A stretch of 64,000 nt of DNA, taken from Dryococelus australis (Eukaryota; Arthropoda; Insecta; Phasmatodea; Phasmatidae). Under the pieces are notes generated by a model, which saw only the letters and a program-made list of their open reading frames with translations, ran no database searches and was not told where the DNA came from. The position numbers and the translations under genes were made by a program. Location: assembly GCA_029891345.1 (NCBI GenBank), contig CM056994.1, positions 136,034,457 to 136,098,456 of the forward strand, read 5' to 3'. Every line of letters begins with the position of its first letter. Within the stretch, counting starts at the first letter, position 1. Shown one piece after another: positions 11,077 to 23,764 of the stretch.

Positions 11077-11228
11077 ATGGATTGTGAATGTCCTGCAATA
11101 TCCTGTAATAACAGCATTTATCTGTGTTATTGTAAACTCTACACTACCAGGAAAGTGGCCACTCTGCTCTGTTGTCAGTATATCATCAGATAAATTGTTG
11201 CTGGGTGGTAAGTAAAACAGCAAGAACA
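11077..11228 (-). CDS. First half of a split Ig-like domain (phase 1-0)
   Basis: Acceptor GTTTGTTTTTCAG and donor CAT|GTAAAAG enclose 152 bases (two bases plus 50 codons). The product starts with a hydrophobic run and contains SVEFTITQINAV and ends GYCRTFTIH, after which the next exon continues. An alternative acceptor after CCACCCAG, 33 bases further in, would remove the hydrophobic residues but give phase 2. I chose the first because of the better pyrimidine tract and the phase-1 pattern of the gene. The intron to the next exon is only 148 bases. Confidence 0.65.
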
Positions 11229-12186
11229 CTGAAAAACAAACCTGTGAAATTATCTGGGAAGTTTCTATTTCCATGCAGGATCAGCAAATGCAAAACTGTA
11301 CCTTACTTGCACAAGTTCTCAAGTCAAACACTTATCAATAAACATGACAAGTTCAGAGTTCTCTTTATCTGTTTCTTAACTAGCTGTACCTGCCAGTCGC
11401 ATATGCAAGGAGGGTTTGGACCCCCTAACCTCCTGCACCAGAATCTTCTCCTATCATCTTACACATTTTCGTCATTTAATATTTACATTTGATCAAACAC
11501 CTAGGATTTATATGCACTTTAATTATATACTTTGTTAACTAAACACATTTAAGCAGCAAGCCACTAGATATTTTATGGTTGATGTACGAACAACCTTGAA
11601 AGTCAGGCTGGCTAATCAGTATCCTTGACAAAAAACATTACAGATACATCTGTGCTAGCCTCGATAAATTAATTTAAGACATTAGCATCTGGGTCCTTGG
11701 ATGGAATCACCCATTACCAGAGCACTGGCCAACAATGGTTACACCTATGTCAATGGCAAATAGATTAAGAAGAACCTGTAAATTACAGTGATGGCTGGCT
11801 AGCATACACAAAGGATAACCAAAAATAAACACTAGAACATCATCTACCACTTATGAAAGAATAGCACATTTTCTGTCAAAAAATTAAATGACAATATATA
11901 ACATGGACATTCATAACTGAATAATAACTTAATTGAAAGTTACCTAGTCAAACAAAAATATTGCTTCTCTTAAACAAATGGACAATAGTAAACAATGTGT
12001 TTTGTGTGTTTGTAGGCTACATGCAATTGCTTAGTAAGTAATGAGCTCTTGAAATATGAAGTTGACAAACAATTGTGCTAATGTTGCAATTAATTAAAGT
12101 GCATTATAATCTCAACAAGCTAAAAAAAAAAGTTTTCTGCTCATTTACTTTATGACTTACAAAATGGTACACATAAAATTGTGTAG
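11229..12186. other. Intron sequence
   Basis: AT-rich. A segment near 11385-11440 (CTAGCTGTACCTGCCAG onward) looks like the end of an interspersed repeat, but no family can be named. No phase-0-to-1 exon was found here. Confidence 0.35.
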
Positions 12187-12188
12187 TA

Positions 12189-12290
12189 CAGTAGAATGTT
12201 GATACAGAGAACATAAGTGGACTTTGTTATACTTTAACATAGCTTGATCGCTTGCGAGGGGCAAGAGATGGCGGATTTGAGGAAAACCCT
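12189..12290 (+). repeat. Tigger/pogo-type terminal sequence
   Basis: TA then CAGTAGAATGTTGATA at 12187-12204 resembles a Tigger/pogo terminus followed by its subterminal TTATACTTTAACATAG. No opposite end was found, so it is a fragment or a highly diverged non-autonomous copy. Confidence 0.4.
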
Positions 12291-12500
12291 TATGCATAGC
12301 GAATATCACTGAACAGTTGTAAAGTTCCGGTAGGGCGCCAACTTATCTATATCAGTGGTGAGCACATGTACTCGGCTCTCCGGGCGGTAGTAGGTTGACA
12401 GCCACATGGCGAATCCCTCTCGCAGCGCACATTTTCAAAAAAAGTTACAATACAAAGTCACTAATGCAATCACAGTTTATACATAAGCATGTGGACTTAC

Positions 12501-12531
12501 TTTCTTGAGTGGACCAGAACCAGTTGTTAAG
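12501..12531 (-). other. Possible 31-base microexon
   Basis: Acceptor TTTTAACATCAG and a consensus donor AAA|GTAAGT enclose 31 bases. In phase 0 it reads ten codons plus one base (LNNWFWSTQE), which would convert phase 0 to phase 1, exactly what is needed between 14788 and 11228. It is too short to supply the missing half domain and could be chance. Confidence 0.2.
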
Positions 12532-13315
12532 CTGATGTTAAAATAAAATAAGACTAAGGACGATACCAACACGTATATTGGTTGAATAGAAGCACACATA
12601 CAATCACTGATACGAGTCCATCGAATTATGGAGGCATGGCATACAAGGCCCGCCATCGGCCGGTACTGTGAAAAACACTACTTAGAGCGTGGAATTTAGG
12701 AATAATCAAATCTCTGGGGCAGCGAGTCTACAGAGATGAGGATGCGAGCATGGGGGAAAAACTAAATGAAATTAAATGTTCCAGACAAAGACATTTACTA
12801 TTGCAGCTAAATCACCAGACAAGAAGTTGAAGTTTCTCTGCGACACGAACACATGCATCCTCTAAGGCCTGCCGAACTAGACTGAGGAGGACGACGAGGA
12901 AATGCAGTTATCAAGCAGAGATTTCCCGCCAACTCCGCAAGGGAAAACCAAATTCATACATATATCCTATATATCCTTAAATATATGTATGGAACAGAAA
13001 CAAGCACAGCAAAACACTCTGATGAATTAAAATATTAATTCAGACACACTTTCATTGAATTTAAAAGCTTAGTGTTCCTGTTGCCATGCGTGTCAAGTAA
13101 TTGCAGTTCGCTGGAAAAAGCCTGAAAAGGGCTTGCAAAAAACAAACGAAAGTACACAAAAATTACATAAGCACTTAACAATACAAATAACCCTTTTATT
13201 ACACTTCAATTTGTTTTACTTTACTGAAAATTGAAAATATGATTATACCCTTTTAAAAATAAAAGCAACATAACACAAGCACTAGAAAATTATGTAATGA
13301 TTTTAGAGCGTCACT

Positions 13316-13635
13316 AATTGTAGGTTCGTTTCATCATGTAGGCCACATGGTCGGGCACTCTTTATTTACTTACACAGCACACAGGGAAAACAAACAGGAA
13401 ATAACAATTGCCCATGTTTACTCTAGGCGGGGGATCACTGCACTTTACCACAAGGAACTCGTAGACACTAGTTTACTCATGGGAAGGTGGTTCCTTCAGG
13501 TCACGGAATGGGTCAAAGACCCATACTGACTGAACGGTGTCAAAACCCATGCACTTCATGCATGGCCGTGAGTGGCTGGTGCACAAGCGAGCAACATTGG
13601 TCTGCCTCCCGAGCAGGACAGTGAGGGCCAAGTCA
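13316..13635 (-). mobile_element. Solo LTR, Gypsy B family (reverse orientation)
   Basis: Reverse complement begins TGACTTGGCCC and continues CACTGTCCTGCTCGGGA, GCTTGTGCACCAG and a final GTGACGCTC, matching the copy at 29397 and the 3' LTR at 44444 along about 320 bases. No internal coding sequence adjoins it, so it is a solo LTR left by recombination. The ends are approximate because the target duplication is not visible. Confidence 0.7.
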
Positions 13636-14787
13636 ACTTAATACTGAAAAATACTTTATACTGTACTGTTCATACATTCAATTAGCATATTACATTTTGT
13701 GGGGATTTGAAAGATGTATTTTAAAACAAGGTACATTAATGTGAGATATTACTGTAATAATACTTTGGAAAATTGGAATGTATGTATTTGTAAATAAAAT
13801 CACTGCATGGTTGGCAATGTCTACCAGCAGAGAGCAAAACTATGTGCTACTAATCTAATATGATATGTTTTTAGTCAGCCAATGAAGTAAACCTAGTGGC
13901 AGATTCAGCAAAACAGATAAGAAGAGACTGGTGACGATAAAGAACAGTTTATCTATCAGACAAACAAACAGACCTGTTGTTCTGCCCAGCTCAAAAATGG
14001 CTAATGAGATGAGATAGGGATAGAGCAGCAGTACGATGAAAAAATGAAAGGAAACTGGAGTGCATCCAGACCACAGCAATATCTGCCACACTTCCTACAT
14101 GAGAATCTTTGTCTGGAAAATGTCCAATTATCGGGAACTGTGACTGAACCAAGAACCACAGCAGTGAGAAGCTAGTGATTAGTCACTAAGCCTAAGTGCT
14201 AAACAGCTTACTGGCAGTAATCAAAATTCATTACATTAAAGTTACATTAAGGGTGTTAACAGCTGTGATGTAGAAGTCTAAATTGCATAAAAGTAAAATA
14301 CGTGAAACAAGACTCTGAAACCGAAACCTACTTTCTGATGCATGTAATGCATTTCATGACTTATATACGTACACTGTGGTGCACTAAATTGTTCTACTCA
14401 TTATGTACATGGTAAATTTTAAAATACGACAACTTTAAGCAAGAAGTTGAAGTTTCATGGTTGATTGCACGTTCTTTAGATCCTCTAGTATATTAGCTCA
14501 TGGCGTGGTCACAAATTTCTGGTAATTTTAACATACAGTACTACTACAGCGACACATCAAAGGGAAATTTCTCGTAGTGCTCCTGTTTCCCACACATTCT
14601 ACGTTTCCATGTTATTTCTGTCCGACATGAATCAACATCTGTGCTCACTATGCAAATGAAAAAGGAGGAATGATTATTTATGTTGTCATCAGTTCTCTGT
14701 TTTATTCATGCTATAAAACAGCAGGCATATTTCAGCTCACCTATGTTATATTATAACTTATATATCTAACAGAAAGTTCCAAGTTAC
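13636..14787. other. Intron sequence with a candidate cryptic exon
   Basis: Mostly AT-rich. On the minus strand 14647-14547 is open and reads a cysteine-rich segment (DSCRTEITWKRRMCG) resembling the junction of the exons at 11077 and 10802. Its splice phases do not fit the neighbours, so it is not called as coding. Confidence 0.3.
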
Positions 14788-14924
14788 CTGAAACTTAGCT
14801 GAAATGCCATCAGTACTTTTTGGTATGCAATAGGTGATGTCTGTCTGAAGAGTAGAGCTATAAATGGCAATGGAACTTTCAGAGCCCAGCTCAAGAGACT
14901 GCTGTACAAATCCTCCATTATTAT
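14788..14924 (-). CDS. First half of a split Ig-like domain (phase 1-0)
   Basis: Acceptor TTTTCCTTCAG and donor TTTCAG|GTAACT enclose 137 bases (two bases plus 45 codons). The product includes SSIAIYSSTLQTDITYC followed by a short tail ending AKFQ. Layout and phase equal those of the exon at 11077 (strand, then a single cysteine about ten residues before the end). Since it leaves phase 0 and the next known exon needs phase 1, a phase-0-to-1 partner like the exon at 10802 must lie between 14787 and 11229; none was found. Either it is lost or diverged, or the two clusters are separate gene copies. Confidence 0.6.
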
Positions 14925-16978
14925 CTGAAGGAAAACAAAATTCCATAGTTAAAATCCTTTAATATATCATATCCCATGCAAAAATATATGAAAGTGAAAT
15001 ATTATATGAAAGAGCAGTGCTATGTTATCCATCCTTTTTTCATGCTTTATTCAACTGCAAATCTATAGAACTTATTAATAATGAGGTCTGACGCCTTTCG
15101 CGCAGCCCTTCACTTAGAACTGAGCGAGGACTCTTAGCTACAAAAAACCACGACCCAGAGGTCACACCAAACAGCAGAAAAACCCTTAAGGGAGAAATGG
15201 TATTTGTAAATTGTAAAATCACTAATACAAACACATGAGTTTTCTGAGGAATAACCTTTGTATTTTGTTCCAATTTTGATCCAAATTACACATCTACATG
15301 GATTAAAAAGCACCATATAAATAGGCAAAATTTTACAGTGAATATTTCGATTATACATGCAAAACTCCAACACCAGAAAAATGACTGCATAACAATTTTT
15401 GGTGTATTTTTAAAACCCCTTAAAACACTAAAATATTAAGGCATTATTCAAAATACCTACAAGCTTGATATAAAAATATTTACTGTCTCGCTTAAGATCC
15501 AACATTTCTTACAAGCTGATAATACTACAAAATTTATAAACAGCCTTAATAATCTCTCTTTTATGACCATGACTCCTTTTGAAAACAATGGCACTTTCAA
15601 ACATGCAGTTTGGTTTCCTATATTTTCTCCCTACCATGATGTGCTATTAAAAACGACATTCCTTTAAAAAGCAGTGTTTTTAAGGAACCCAAATGTATTT
15701 CAACGTTTTGTTAAATTATTCCTGCATTTAATAATACTTGCTTTCAAAACAACAGCAGCCCACAAGGAGGCAATTTTTACTGGTTTTGCTGGAATAGCAA
15801 TATTTTACATTGATGTAACAAATTATGTTACAAGGCTACAAGGTGTAAACTTTGAAGAAAACAAAAATTCAGTGTTTTATATTTTGAACATCGTATTTCA
15901 AGTTTAACATTTTACTAAGTCAATGAGTACCAAGAAATCCAGTCAGCTGCAATACTTTTAAAATACCAACTCTAGCAAAGCTAAAGGCTACAAACCCATG
16001 CCTACTATTTTGGCCAGGAACCTTTAATTTCAGTTACTTAACTTATTTCCATCATCGTGCAGGTCTCCAACAGCGGAACATTTCTGAAGACACGTTGGTT
16101 ATCGGGTCCTATTTATATGAAAATTTATTGGAGGGAAAAACACCCTACTACATTCTTTATTTGTACAGAATATTAGAGAGACACATGACAACATTGCGGA
16201 TATCCAGTGTGTACAATGCACTCTATATGGTTTCAAACAGCAACACACGACCAGCCGTACCTGCGACTGGAGTGCTTCAAGGCGGCAAGGCGTTGAACCA
16301 TAAGCACTGGTTGTCACTAGTATACTGAGTGCCTTGGAACGTGTCACCCACGCCGTGCGTCGGAGCTTGCCACTTTGCAACACATATTCGTAAATTGTTC
16401 ACCACTGCAAACTTCTGTTGTTTCAAGAAACAAACAAACATATTCCTTCACTATTATTATTATTATTATTATTAAATCAGTGTAGAATATATTTTAAAGT
16501 TAATTTGTGCTGTGAAACTTTATTACGTCATAACACTGTTGACATCCAAGCGAAACTGGCAGGCAGGCATGTCGTTGCGTAGCAGGGTGGTCAAGTCGCC
16601 CTGTCAGCTGGTACCTTTCTATAGCCAAGTAGTGAATATGAGACACAAATGGGTCTCAGGTTTTCATTACCGTACTTGATCAATCTTTGTGTGGATATCA
16701 CACACAGAAAATTTAGGGAACCAGTAATGTTGTAATGTGAATAACTTTTCTGTATATATGGACTCACTTTTAATACAAATAAAAATGGGTTAAATCCTCC
16801 CTGATAAGGTCTGTTCAACAACTGTATTTTTAAATATTTTAAAGTGACTCATCAGATATAATTATCAATGACTGTTATTTTAGGATTGTTCAACTTCACT
16901 GAAATGGTTAAAAAATTTAAATTTAATAATTACTGTGTATTAACTAAAGTACATTAATTACACCATAAAAAAGGAGTA
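14925..16978. other. Intron sequence; ATT microsatellite and a doubtful exon
   Basis: AT-rich with an (ATT)n run at 16451-16474. On the minus strand 16755-16617 reads HYNITGSLNFLC and a second cysteine (PICVSY), echoing the NITSSGSLNLLC motif of the exon at 10264-10602. Its available acceptor gives phase 0 rather than phase 1, so it is not annotated as coding. Confidence 0.35.
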
Positions 16979-17060
16979 CAGTCAAAACCCAAAATTATGA
17001 CCTTCACTGTTCCCAGTAAAATGGTTGGTACTTTGAACGAATCATTGTTTAGATTTGGGC
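16979..17060 (+). repeat. Tigger/pogo-type terminal sequence
   Basis: TA then CAGTCAAAACCCAAAATTAT at 16977-16998 resembles pogo/Tigger ends. No inverse end was located. Confidence 0.4.
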
Positions 17061-20000
17061 AGATTCTGTCTCACCTCTACCTATACGCAAAAGTTTCATT
17101 ACAATTTTACTCGGGCTGTTTTTGTATGGTTTTAGCAGCAAAATTTCACGCTATATTTGTTAAATAAAGTCAGATGGTTACAGTGAAATGACTCTAAGAT
17201 CAATGTATTTGTAAGATCAAATTTGACTTACTTTAGTTGATCTTAATCTCCAAAAAGTAAAAAAATTGCATTAGTGTTCAATCTTTTTAGAGCAAAAATA
17301 ACATGTTTTAATGAAAAATTAATTAAATAAAATATTTTGAAGTCCTTAGAGAGAAATTATCATCTAGACAAATATATAGGTTGTAAAAGAAAGGCCTGCA
17401 CACAGCACATCCAGCAACTGTTAGCGCGTGTGAGCTACATTTTCACTGGCCTATTCCAGGAAAATCAGTTGATTTATTTAAATGTTATTATTATTACCAG
17501 GCCATTACCTGTCCTCTACACACTCAACAAGGGTGGTAAAAGGTAAATCTCCTAATGCAGTTGCAATTAGTGTGGCTCCCTTCATTTTTGTTTTGAACAA
17601 GCCCTGTCCCAACAAATGATCTCATCCTTTTCCAAGGTGAAAGACAAGAGAAAGGTGGCTAGATTGCCCTCCCTCTGGCAAGGAAGATAGCTGTCCGTGC
17701 ACCCGGCATTATTGATACAGTTTTCTGCATCACTGTCATTCTCTGCATATGCAGAGAAACTATGCCTAGTTTTTAAAATGTACTTGTTTCTGGTGTTGTC
17801 TAAATATTTTACCAGCAGTTATTAATAATATTTGTATTGTTTTCATTAAGTATAGGTGATTGTAAGTGCCTTTCCAGGGTAGCTTCAGTGAAACATTATC
17901 GGCACACTGCTTCGTAAAATAGCCTAATACACCATTTCCACACAGTAAATATATTTACCTTCCCTAGTTTAAAATGGTTGATTTTGGGAAACATGAATGA
18001 TTATGCAAACACACAGATTATTTTGTATCAGTGGCAGACAAAGTAATTATAGAAAAATAATCATCCACTGGTTTTCATACAATAGCTAAGGTTGTGGGAA
18101 TAGTGGATTTTGATGTTCGAATATTTTCAAACTGAATAGTAAAATATTCGAACAACATATGAATAGTTCTGAAGTGGAATAGCTACCAGTAATAATTTTA
18201 TTTCAGTTATGTATTGTTGCGTTGTAAATATAGTCTAAAAATTTAACTTTTTTCATTTGCTATTTCTTTTCATGATCTTAGTTTACTCATGGAAGTTCTT
18301 AAGATTTTTTGTGTATTGATTTGTAACTTGTGTTTCTAGAACTGTCTCTGTTCTGTGTTATGTGGGACAGTGTGTTTGGACAGTACTGCCACGGGTGGGT
18401 ATCGACCGCACGGGATGTGAAAGACGTAGATTCTTCTATTCTATGGTTGCCCACTTTTGCATAATCATGGAATAACGAGATGCTTGTTTGTATAAAATGT
18501 GAGGATTTAAGTGGTAGAATGTTTGTAGCATGGGGTTCATTTTCTCTCAGTCTTTGGCTCACTTTCACTCGTCAGTCATTCAGTTGCTTTGCATGTGATC
18601 CGGCCTGAGACACCCATGTATCCACTAGGGCTTAGGTCCATCAACTGTGCCGCACTCTTATTTAGCCCTACTTAACCTCCATTACTATGTGGGATATACA
18701 AGTTCTCGTAAATTCACAGACTTATAATGCCATTATATCCTAAGGATATTTACCAAAAAAATATGTATTGCTAAAGACTCTTTTACCAAAGAAAAATTTC
18801 ACAAATTAATTCCTGTGTAATGCTAACTCAGAGTTATGACAGGGTATTGTGACACAATTAACAGGTAATAATTTGTATCAATTTCACTGTTTAATTATTG
18901 GTATTCAACTTGGTTGACATCTGTACATTGTATATTCGCACTGAAGAGAAAATAAAAGCTTGGCCCTTAAAATAGCAAAAGTTAAAATCGGCACTATAAA
19001 AATTACACGTAACACACACTCGTGCCAATTACCCAAAGCTTTTACTAAAATTGTATTACACTGTACATCATGCAGATTCCATAAAAAGTAAACTTCGCTT
19101 GGTATGCGTCGTGAGCCGCTGCTCAGTATTAACTTCAAGTGACTATTGCGACGTAACCGCCTGGGTAGAAATCGGGCTATATACTTGACGGCATAGTACC
19201 TTAATTCCTGCAGTAACGCAAAGACGAATATGCTAACCCACAAGCATATCCACGGGATGGTCGACTTCCCTTGCGACGTAATATCAGGCCTCCCATCTCA
19301 CTCTGTTGGCAAAGGAAAATGGGGCTGCTCCAGCCGCTTCTTCACATTGACAATTGTATGCTACCTCATACAATGAAGCGAAACACTCACAATGCTTAAA
19401 GCGCCCCACACAATATTTAGTAGGGGATAAGTTACTGAATATACTGCCTTGAATACTAATTAAAGTTCCACACGTAACTCGGGTATGCCGCTCACGTACG
19501 TGCAAAACAACTGCACAATATTTGGCTAATACTGTTCAGTACACAATATGGGAATATTAACTCTAACATAAAGTAGCAATCAGTCCCATAAGCAACGCGG
19601 GTAAATGTGTAACCGCCAGTCGACAAACACTCGCAAAGGCCTTCTACTCAACCCCGCGTGGTACACCCAGCGCACAGCTGATCCATGTTGTATGTGTACC
19701 TCTCGCACTGATGCAAGCCAACGACCCTCCTTCCGTCCCGACCTACAACATAACCCCGCCTCCTGTGGACGCTCCAAGCAGCGGCTACTTGGACAAAAAA
19801 AGATACAAAGAGTATCGTCTGCCACGTACCTACTCAACACGCAAACATTATTCAGGATTACAATTACTGAATAATAAACTATATACGAAAAGAATAAAAT
19901 ACATAACCGCACTTATAGAAAATACTCTGCAATAAAAAAACTTATATAAAATATATACATAATAAATACAAAGAGTTTCCAAACGAATACAAGACACAGG

Positions 20001-20109
20001 GCACAGTGTTACCAACTTTATTGCCAACCTAAACATTTTAGTACTAAAAACTCCCGTGACGATCCCAACGTCACAGGCCATGGCTGCCTGCTGCTTCGGC
20101 GATCCCATC
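17061..20109. other. Spacer, no gene recognised
   Basis: AT-rich apart from a GC-richer part at about 19080-19770. Several short frames are open there, but none has a recognisable domain, credible start and splice sites together. Confidence 0.4.
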
Positions 20110-20160
20110 CAGTGGCGGATTTAGGGGGGGCCCATGGGTACCAGGACCCCCCTTATAATC
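20110..20160 (+). repeat. DNA-transposon-like terminus (hAT-type)
   Basis: CAGTGGCGGATTTAGG followed by G- and C-rich runs is typical of termini of non-autonomous hAT-like elements. A related terminus CAGTAGCAGATTTAGG occurs at 52974. The other end and the target duplication were not found. Confidence 0.4.
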
Positions 20161-21838
20161 ACAACTTTTTTTATTCTTTTCATGTTGTTTATTTGGATCC
20201 TTTGTTGTAAGCCTTGAAATAGTCGTTCTATAAGTACACATAACTTCGTACTATCAAAAAACGATATATCGTCTTTAATGACATAGCCCTGCTAGCTATC
20301 TACCTAACCTCATACTAGCAGCCACAAGCATCACTTGTACTTGTACTCTCGTAGTACGTGATTCGCACAAAAGATGTCAGCAGGTAATCAGTTTCGGAAC
20401 AGGGCAGGACCCATGTAGTTTGTTGTTAAAGGAATATATGGCATCATGATGCGTAAATGCCTATACCAAGTTATTGTTATGCTATGCCTAGCATTTTCCA
20501 GTTCTCTTTATGTTGTAGTAGTGTAGTTTTAAAAGTAATATGGCAAGTTAAAAAAAAAACGAAAGATTCAGGATCACAGGCCAGCTACCTTACATTCATT
20601 TTCAATGCCTGCAAAACAGATACACAAGAAAATAAAACTTTGCAAGAAGTAGAAAGGAATACTATATCGCCATTGTTTCCAGCTCTGATTTTTGTTCATC
20701 AAACTTAGAATTCATATTGATGCTGAAAACTTGAATTGCCTCCATTAGAGTTGCAAACATCCTACGTTTGCTGTAGTAAGGTTATGTACTGAAACATTTT
20801 CAATGTGAACGTTAGCCATTATATTCTCAGAAATTATGTGTACAAAACTTTTAATTAGCTTGTGAACTATATTCTCCAACAAAGCTAGTGTTTGCACTCA
20901 ATGCAGGCGTACTTGCCAAACTAATAGTATTAGAGTCAGAACCAGCCATTTCCCAGTAAAGTTTTCTCTTTGCATGCAAAGGGAACTTCAATGAACATAC
21001 AGCTCTCGGTTAGGACAATTACTCACTACTCATGTTTCTCAATGGCCAACATGTCGGAATTCCAAACTACTGCGATAGAAAAGTATGTACATAGGTGTGT
21101 TTAAACTTACTAACATAAATTTCATATGTGTGGGTGCAGTACATAAAGGTGGAAAAATAATAACACTGTCGAGGCAATGCATGGTGGTGTTGGGTTATTG
21201 GTAACTTAGCTGTAAAGTTAGTAGTAAGGTTAAGTTACATTGGTGTTTTGGCAACCGTGTTATGAGTGCTTTTATAATTAATTTTGCTCAGAGGACAACG
21301 CATAAGATCGACTTGTTTTGTTTTTGTGAGTTGATATGGTCTGCTCCAGTTTACAGTGATGCTTAGGAATTTAATTGTGCTCAGGGTGTGTTACATAAAG
21401 TCGAGGAGTTTTTTTTGTGGTGTGTTTTTGTGGATTTCTAGTATAATTTTTTTGTTATGTCAGGCATGGTAGGCCTGGAGTATTGCTCCATGAGGAGGAG
21501 TTCTTAACCAGTCAGGATGGGATGGAGCTGACTGGGGTATTTTCCAACAGAGGATCGGACAAGAGCCATTTTGAGTTTTGAGGAAACTGTGGACGAGAAG
21601 AGGATGAAAAAAACGAAGCATTTGGTAGAAGATGTTACAGGATCACACACCAGCCTGGAGAAGCAGTGTTGTGGTGAAATCCTGGATTTTACTTTGGTTG
21701 GAATGTCGAAGGGACATTTTTCTTTTAATTTGTGTTTTAGGTTCAATGAGGCAAGTGGTACGAGAAATGTGTGACCCCAATGAATGGTATGAATTAAAAG
21801 TGTGAATGGGGACTGTATAAACATGATGCTTTTGGTTT
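20161..21838. other. Spacer left of Gypsy A
   Basis: No recognisable gene. Short overlapping frames exist on both strands near 21504-21824 but none shows a known domain. Confidence 0.4.
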
Positions 21839-23743
21839 TGACGTCTACTTACAGTCAGCGGTAGTAAGACCATGACGGCACTTACAACTCATGTGACATG
21901 TGGGTAAGCACGTGCGCAAAGAGGCCATAACACAGACTTTCCCGTAGCGGGATTATTACTGTTTCCAATGTGCTATATGTTTTTCCATTCTCTTTCAGGG
22001 CTAATAGTGTTATGACGTGTTAAAAATGTATTTTCATAAATATTGCACAACGTTCTTTTCAAATTCAAAATGTGTATTGCGTGAAAAAACAGAAATTGAT
22101 ATTCAGGCACGAATGCCTTTAAAAGACAATTTATGGAGAATAATATTTTTGATTTAAAATTGCTTTAATAATCTTGTATTGAAAATAATTTAAGTGCCAT
22201 TTCTTTTCACGTAACAATATTTTCAGACGGTGTGCATAACACTTCCACTTGTGAGAACCACGTAGGCAGCCATAGTAGGTCTGTGCGACCCCTGCCTCTG
22301 GGCAGTCATCCGAGGAGAGCTGGCGAGGTAAGACGCTGTCACGTACACATTTAGTATTTTTGCACCATGCTAGATTTCCATAGTTCACTTTAGTTTACTG
22401 GTTAACCTTTGCTCTGCGTACGTTTTGCCAGACATCCCCAGCATTATGCATCTGCTTAAATAAATCTTTTGCAGCCCTTGTAGCTTTTTAAACTAAAATT
22501 GAGGGAAGGAGAAATTATGTCAGAGAGGCCACACTGCCCGCGCAATTTTGAATCTAGCACCATCCGCCTATGTTAAAGGCTTTTGCGCAGTAATTTCTGC
22601 TTCATTGCAACTGGCAATAATAAGGGTAAATTTGTATGTATGTATTTTAGCATTCTTATCATGTGAAATTGTTTTATGGCCACATTATTTGCGACCACGC
22701 GGGTAAACGCCGCCAAGTCCGTATTTGTACCATCAACACACTTAAAGTGTTTCTGTTTGAAATTTCTTGTGTGCTATAATTTTTTCAGAGTAATATATAT
22801 TTGTTTCATTAAAGAGTTCTTGTAATTTTTGTCATGATTGATGCTTTTGTAACCGACCACGCGGTCGTCACCCATGTTTGATCTGTCGCCATTAGGCACC
22901 TCATTCGCGCCTGTAAATTGGTAACGCAGTCAGCATAATTTTCTGAAGAGCAGCACCATACGGGATTTTTATGAATTTCACTGAAAATATTGCAACTTCA
23001 CCTGCACCATGTGGCCCGCTAAGAACTTCATTCAGCAGTATCCACGTCACATAAGAATGCTTTTGTGCATCTGCGTGTTTATTGTGCCTGTTCATATCAT
23101 GTCCCATGTACTCTCATCAATATTTGTGTAATTTTTATAAGGTGACATTATTTTTGCCCTAGCCTGCTAAGTGTAAAGACTGTCACCACACACACCACAT
23201 GGTGGGAGGCATGTCCCGACAAGTATGTCTTAGCGACGTCAGTAATCACACGTGTTAGTGTTCATTTTGTAATTCTCCGTGTCCTGTCTCCAGGAAAAAT
23301 CTACAGTCCATCTTAGCGGCTGTAGACCCCTTTCCTTGTGGGGGCTGTGTTGTTAAAAACCCCTAAGAAAATTATCCATCTAGGAGTGTGCTGGATTAAT
23401 TACGATCTGGGGAGAATCACCCAACGGAGTTAGCTAGTCACGTCCGAGAGTAATCATTAATTCATATTCTGGCACGATATGTACTTGGAAATCAATAAAT
23501 GTAACCTCGGTGACAAATCTCTCTCTTTCTATTTAGTGTCAACCGCCACCTCCTGCATTTTTTCAGTATTAAATGTTTAGTATCGCAAAGTGTAAAGACC
23601 CTCGGGTGAGATGAACACACAGAACCCACAGCAACCGTGAGAACCTTGAGTCTCGAAGTGCGGTGTCTGGGAAGCACCGCTGGCGCCCACCTGCAGTAAG
23701 TAAAAGTGTATTCGTTCGTCTTGTGTCTCACCTGACAGCGTCA
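21839..23743 (+). repeat. 5' LTR of Gypsy A
   Basis: Begins TGACGTCTACT and ends GCGTCA, giving TGAC...GTCA terminal inverted repeats. It aligns with the solo LTR at 49741-51159 in several blocks: GACGGC near the start, CACGTGCGCAAAGAGGCC, the CGAGGAGAGCTG region and the GGGAAGCACYGCTGGCGCCCA region near the end. At 1905 bases it is longer than the 1419-base solo copy, so one has gained or lost segments. Confidence 0.75.
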
Positions 23744-23745
23744 AT

Positions 23746-23764
23746 TGGCGTTCCCAAGTGGGGC
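23746..23764 (+). other. Primer-binding-site-like sequence
   Basis: TGGCGTTCCCAAGTGGGGC starts two bases after the LTR, the normal place for the tRNA primer-binding site. It is close to, but not identical with, the complement of the 3' end of tRNA-Lys as used by many retroelements. The tRNA assignment is tentative. Confidence 0.55.

Noticed and set aside
13855..14091. Minus-strand hydrophobic frame near the Ig exons
   Set aside because: It looks membrane-like, but no splice sites fit the gene's phases and no start context was seen; AT-rich DNA often gives such frames.
18905..19243. Minus-strand frame with a hydrophobic N-terminus resembling a signal peptide (WVSIFVFALLQ)
   Set aside because: There is no in-frame ATG at a suitable place and no donor that joins it to the known exons, so it was not called as a first exon.
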